7,349 nucleotides of DNA. Source: Nostoc sp. GT001 (lineage in GTDB: Bacteria; Cyanobacteriota; Cyanobacteriia; Cyanobacteriales; Nostocaceae). Positions within the stretch are counted from its first letter, which is position 1. Every line of letters begins with the position of its first letter. Shown piece after piece: positions 4,459 through 7,349 of the stretch. The notes below the pieces were generated by a model, which made no database searches, had not been told where the DNA came from, and saw only the letters and a program-made list of their open reading frames with translations. A program made the translations under genes and the position numbers. The stretch covers positions 6,091,142 to 6,098,490 of the forward strand of contig NZ_JAUDRJ010000003.1 in assembly GCF_030382115.1 (NCBI RefSeq), read 5' to 3'.

Positions 4459-5316
4459 CTAAACAGACCTTAAATCTTTATTAACCAACAACGCAGATGA
4501 AGAAGCTCTTTTTCGCTTGCGTATTGAGATAGCACCAAACATAGTGCAACTAAACAGCGAACCTAGAATTGTTGAGGGTTCTGGGACAGTATAGACGCTC
4601 ACCTGATTACTTTTAGATTCTATTAAGGTTAAACGAGTTAACTTATCGAAAGTACGGGAATATTTACCCTTAAAGCTAGTCAAAGCATATTCCTGTGTTC
4701 CGCCAAAAGATTTATCAATAGTAGTCTGATTTGAATCAAGAGTTATGTTACTACTCGGTTCAAATACAAAAGCATCATTGTTACCTATTGTTGATAAATT
4801 TCCAGAAATCTTGAAATAGTCTAAAAGATTACCAGTATCGCTGTCGTATAACTGATATAAAAACTCTCCACTAGCATTTGCACGTTCAGTCACGGCATCA
4901 TCAATGGATGTTTTCAGGTTAAATAAGCCACTGAAATCAAAAGAAAACTCTTTGTCAACTATGAAATCATAACCGATAATCCCAGCAAAGCTTTCCGCCG
5001 ACCCTGTATAGCCATCACCCTGACCTTGAGCTTGGCTGAAGGACAAATTCGAGGCAGAGTTGTTTGCATCGATATTAAACTTAGCCTCAGCGTTAGCATC
5101 AGCAGTTACTTGACCACCTGTGCTAATTGCTGTGGTTACATTATCAGTCAAAGTCCTAACATCTGAAGGGCTAGTACTAAAGTTGTTGATGTTGAATTTG
5201 GACTCAGAATATGCAATGGTAGCAGCTTGGCTTGGTAAGGTTGCCAATATCGAAGTAGCGATCGCTGGAGTAGCCAATGCAAAAAAACGCTTTACAATTT
5301 CAGTGTAGCTTTTCAT
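4459..5316 (-). CDS. Secreted PEP-CTERM sorting-domain protein
   Basis: This 285-residue protein carries an N-terminal signal peptide: basic start, hydrophobic segment from about residue 11 and a likely cleavage after SQA31. It ends with a PEP-CTERM sorting signal: VPEPSTILG (244-252), a hydrophobic membrane stretch LFSCTMFGAISI, and a basic RKRKR. Such proteins are exported, then cut and anchored or released by an exosortase, usually in bacteria that make an exopolysaccharide coat. The mature region is rich in Ser, Asn, Thr and Asp with alternating beta-type patterns, has no cysteine before the sorting helix and no enzyme motif that I recognise. About 15 residues follow the basic cluster, longer than the usual near-terminal ending. 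The ATG lacks a clear ribosome site. No exosortase gene is in the window. The class is secure, the specific role unknown. Confidence 0.92.
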   Translation of the reverse strand: MKSYTEIVKRFFALATPAIATSILATLPSQAATIAYSESKFNINNFSTSPSDVRTLTDNVTTAISTGGQVTADANAEAKFNIDANNSASNLSFSQAQGQGDGYTGSAESFAGIIGYDFIVDKEFSFDFSGLFNLKTSIDDAVTERANASGEFLYQLYDSDTGNLLDYFKISGNLSTIGNNDAFVFEPSSNITLDSNQTTIDKSFGGTQEYALTSFKGKYSRTFDKLTRLTLIESKSNQVSVYTVPEPSTILGSLFSCTMFGAISIRKRKRASSSALLVNKDLRSV

Positions 5317-5454
5317 ACAAATTTTTGTTTTTGTTTAGGATGTTAAGATTGCAAATTTGTCATGCTTATCTACTGCCTTACTGATAAGTAAGAACAAGTT
5401 ATAGGCAAGGAGGATGGTCAGCCTGAGAACTTTTCAAGCTATATTGGTCTTATG

Positions 5455-5470
5455 TAGAAGAAATCTTCTA
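5455..5470. promoter_or_regulatory. 7-2-7 palindrome upstream of the PEP-CTERM gene
   Basis: TAGAAGA (5455-5461) and TCTTCTA (5464-5470) are a perfect inverted repeat with an AA centre, 138 nt before the PEP-CTERM start. It has the form of an operator half-site pair. No known regulator motif is recognised. Confidence 0.35.
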
Positions 5471-5658
5471 TTTAAGGACTAATTTTTATTTACCATTGAC
5501 ACACTTTTCTATAAGTAATAACCGCGTAAGTAATTTAGTTATTAAGTTAAGTATGCGTTTAATTGGTTACATATTTATACTAATCGTACATCCACTAGTT
5601 TCTTGTAAAGCTAGAGTAAAAAAGAGCGTTTTTTAATTGGAATTTACGTAAGGATTCC

Positions 5659-5698
5659 GTAGGGAAAAGTTCACAAATTCAGTAGAGAAAAGTTTACA
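5659..5698. repeat. Two 17-bp direct repeats, 23-bp spacing
   Basis: Copies at 5659-5675 and 5682-5698 share the consensus GTAGRGAAAAGTTYACA; they differ at two transitions only and lie 23 bp apart start to start, about two helical turns. This could be a tandem binding site or a trace of a repeat family. Confidence 0.6.
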
Positions 5699-5751
5699 TA
5701 AGTGATGTTGCTGCCAAAGCATCCTTTGATGAGCAAGCAAGTCACTGTATA

Positions 5752-5765
5752 GCAGGAGGCAGGAG
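5752..5765. repeat. Tandem heptamer GCAGGAG x2
   Basis: Two exact adjacent copies of GCAGGAG lie 3 bp before the MITE-like element. Short tandem heptamers are typical of Nostoc-type intergenic DNA. Confidence 0.5.
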
Positions 5766-5768
5766 TTC

Positions 5769-5942
5769 TAATACCAATTCTCTAAAATGAGGCAACACAT
5801 TCAAACCCCGAAAGCCAGGCCATATCTGACTTTCTTAATTACGAATTACGTTAGCGTAGCGGTAGCGAGTCCACGTACTCTTTCAGAGAAGCAAGCTACG
5901 CTTTTAGCGTCTCGTAGAGAGCGTCATTACGAATTGGTATTA
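5769..5942. mobile_element. MITE-like element with 12-bp terminal inverted repeats
   Basis: TAATACCAATTC (5769-5780) and GAATTGGTATTA (5931-5942) are perfect 12-bp terminal inverted repeats bounding 174 bp with no coding capacity. Inside are a tandem AATTACG heptamer pair (5838-5851), inverted arms AGCGTAGC/GCTACGCT (5853-5860 with 5895-5902), and G+C-richer short repeats such as AGCGTAGCGGTAGCGAG. This style of sequence is frequent in Nostoc/Anabaena intergenic DNA. No certain target duplication is visible beyond the terminal TA. The right end provides the TAA stop of the neighbouring minus-strand gene. Non-autonomous mobility is inferred from architecture. Confidence 0.7.
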
Positions 5943-7349
5943 AGAATCATGAATAGCTAACGGCAACAACAAGCGACTAACTACCCGATTATCTGGTAAC
6001 TGATAGAAATTCAACTCTCCTCCTAGTTCTTGCATGAGGTTTTGGCAGATCACCAGATGTAAAGCTGGTGGTTGGTCGAGCTTGGAAGGAGCAAGCACAT
6101 CTTTAGGTGTATTATCATGTAGTTCCGTGAGTAGCTGTGGTTCGATGACACCGTTATACGTGATTGATAGTTCTAGCGATGTCTGATGTTCAGCCGCTCC
6201 AGTTGTAGAAGAAGAATATTTTATATCTAAGGGTTTTGACGCATCTAAACGGCGACACCAAATATCAATTCTGCTACCGGTTTGAGAACGGTTACAGGCA
6301 GTAATCAATAATTCATGGATAACTAATTCAATTTTGACAATATCACCAGCGATCGCCATTGCAGATTGAGCGCTGGAGGGAGGAACGCCTCTAACTAATG
6401 AAGAATTTTTGGGCGATTCTTGCTCGTCAATAGGTTGTCCCAAACCATGTACACCAATCCACAGCTTTTGTTGTTTAAGTAAATTGTCGATCCGTTCGAG
6501 CGATCGCTTCAGTAAACTAGCTATGGGCATAGTTTCCCAACTAATATGTAGCTGCCAGTTCTCAAGTTTTAGCATTCCACTCATAGAGGTGGCTGTATGG
6601 TCTAACTGCCGCAGTAATAGCTGGTAGCGCATCTGAGTCAGTTCATTGGCAGGAATTCCCAAATCATGTATTTGTTTAAGAGAATGCGCCGTTATTCTTT
6701 GAATTTCCTCTAGGCGACGATGTTTATACCAGTTAAGTTGTCGTAATTCTTCGGTTGTGGATTCTAAAAGTCGGGTAATTTGCTTTTCACGACGCCACCA
6801 GGCTAATTGAGAAATCAGAGTTGCTGTTGCACTCAGGTTTTGTTCTGACCAACGACGCTCTTGATAGTCTACAAGCAACACGACACCAGTGGTTTCATAA
6901 TCAGCAGTTGTACGTAATGCCATTACCAAAATTTGACTTTTGTCTGGAACATTCAACCATTTCCGGGTTTCTGGAGGTAAATTATCCACCTTCAAAGTCA
7001 GATAATTCTCCGTAACAAGTGCCCACTGAATTAAGGCTTCAGCCTGGATATAAATAGATGCATCAGAAAAAATCCCAAATTGGCTATTGTCAATCACTCC
7101 AGGAATAATTTCTGCCCAACTTTCACCAGGTGCCCAAGATAGCATTAGCGCTAGGGGACAACCCAAAATTGAGGCTATTTGTTCGAGGGCTGTAGATTCT
7201 AAATGCTTTTTTTCGACCTCAACGCTGTTTTGGGATTGTGTCAGGATACGTAAGCATTGCTCAAATGCCTGGGAAGTTTTTTGCTGCTGGGTGGTGCGGT
7301 TATGTAATTGCCACTGACGAACAATTACACCAATCTGTTGACTGACGCC
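5940..7349 (-). CDS. GAF-domain, histidine-kinase-like protein with degenerate ATPase (5' end outside window)
   Basis: The frame stays open to the window edge, so these 469 residues are the C-terminal part of a longer protein; the TTG at 7166 is internal. Residue numbers are from the edge. Residues 1-25 resemble the last helix of a preceding GAF domain. A GAF domain spans about 28-190 (…EKKHLESTALEQIASILG… to GVVLLVDYQERRWSEQN). A helical dimerisation-like region follows (about 190-300) without the usual SHELRTP motif. The last 130 residues resemble a HATPase_c fold: ELLITACNRS (N-box Asn353) and LVICQNLMQELGGELNF near the end. The G1 box DxGxG reads YNGVI (398-402), and the glycine-rich G2 box reads ALHL, so ATP binding is doubtful. 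A small-molecule or light input through GAF is likely; the output may be protein-protein. Two HIP1 sites lie inside. The stop codon lies in the MITE-like end. Confidence 0.85.
   Translation of the reverse strand, partial: GVSQQIGVIVRQWQLHNRTTQQQKTSQAFEQCLRILTQSQNSVEVEKKHLESTALEQIASILGCPLALMLSWAPGESWAEIIPGVIDNSQFGIFSDASIYIQAEALIQWALVTENYLTLKVDNLPPETRKWLNVPDKSQILVMALRTTADYETTGVVLLVDYQERRWSEQNLSATATLISQLAWWRREKQITRLLESTTEELRQLNWYKHRRLEEIQRITAHSLKQIHDLGIPANELTQMRYQLLLRQLDHTATSMSGMLKLENWQLHISWETMPIASLLKRSLERIDNLLKQQKLWIGVHGLGQPIDEQESPKNSSLVRGVPPSSAQSAMAIAGDIVKIELVIHELLITACNRSQTGSRIDIWCRRLDASKPLDIKYSSSTTGAAEHQTSLELSITYNGVIEPQLLTELHDNTPKDVLAPSKLDQPPALHLVICQNLMQELGGELNFYQLPDNRVVSRLLLPLAIHDS

Larger units (their letters stand above)
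5317..5768. other. Gene-free upstream region of the PEP-CTERM gene
   Basis: No protein-like reading was found on either strand. The region holds a 7-2-7 palindrome (5455-5470), a TTGACA (5496-5501) on the plus strand without a partner -10 at normal spacing or any gene to drive, an A/T hairpin TAAAAAA/TTTTTTA (5617-5635), the palindromic TTACGTAA (5643-5650), two 17-bp direct repeats (5659-5698), and a tandem heptamer (5752-5765). No minus-strand promoter for the PEP-CTERM gene stands out. Confidence 0.5.

Noticed and set aside
5496..5521. Plus-strand sigma-70-type promoter (TTGACA with TAATAA)
   Set aside because: The spacer is only 14 nt and no plus-strand gene follows.
2880..5651. Shared AATTTACGTAA upstream of the peptide genes (about 2879-2888) and in the PEP-CTERM upstream region (5641-5650) as a common regulator site
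   Set aside because: An 11-bp A/T-rich palindromic match occurring twice in gene-free DNA is too likely by chance to support a regulon.
5940..7166. Complete 408-residue protein starting at the TTG at 7166
   Set aside because: The frame continues without a stop to the window edge and the upstream residues belong to GAF sequence.

Overview
The window looks like a chromosomal segment from a filamentous, probably heterocystous, cyanobacterium of the Nostoc/Anabaena type. The basis is seven GCGATCGC (HIP1) octamers, a cyanobacterial-type GlmU, a DUF29 protein, an isoaspartyl peptidase of the cyanophycin-degrading kind, a PEP-CTERM protein, a TnpB relic of cyanobacterial type and Nostoc-like short repeats. 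No species can be named from sequence reading alone.

Left part (1-2186), housekeeping. The 3' end of glmU (1-510, +) closes on a perfect 15-bp inverted repeat that begins inside its last codons. A DUF29 gene (626-1048, +) follows. It converges on, and overlaps by 10 bp, a minus-strand pair: a DUF2256 zinc-ribbon protein (2186-1992) whose stop codon shares one base with the ATG of an isoaspartyl peptidase/L-asparaginase (1992-1039).

Middle part (2187-4458), an A+T-rich accessory stretch without HIP1 sites. It holds a probable broken small ORF (2372-2538), three tandem 61-bp repeats each carrying a potential hairpin (2670-2852), and two short genes for peptides with double-glycine leaders ending in VQGG (3002-3208 and 3315-3560). 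A strong hairpin terminator or attenuator lies between the two genes and a second hairpin follows the second gene. Next is a badly decayed IS200/IS605-type tnpB (3709-4214) with a frameshift, two in-frame stops and loss of its whole catalytic centre. The peptide pair with its repeat array is the best candidate for an undescribed system: secreted, bacteriocin-like or signalling peptides that would need a C39-type ABC transporter encoded elsewhere.

Right part (4459-7349), minus strand. A secreted PEP-CTERM protein (5316-4459) has a gene-free upstream region of about 450 bp with a palindrome and a pair of 17-bp direct repeats. Next is a 174-bp MITE-like element with 12-bp terminal inverted repeats (5769-5942), whose outer end supplies the stop codon of the last gene. 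That gene runs off the window (5940-7349) and encodes a GAF-domain, histidine-kinase-like protein whose ATP-binding motifs are degenerate.

The genes do not form one pathway. The window shows conserved core genes on the left, an unstable peptide/mobile-element island in the middle, and cell-surface and sensory genes on the right.
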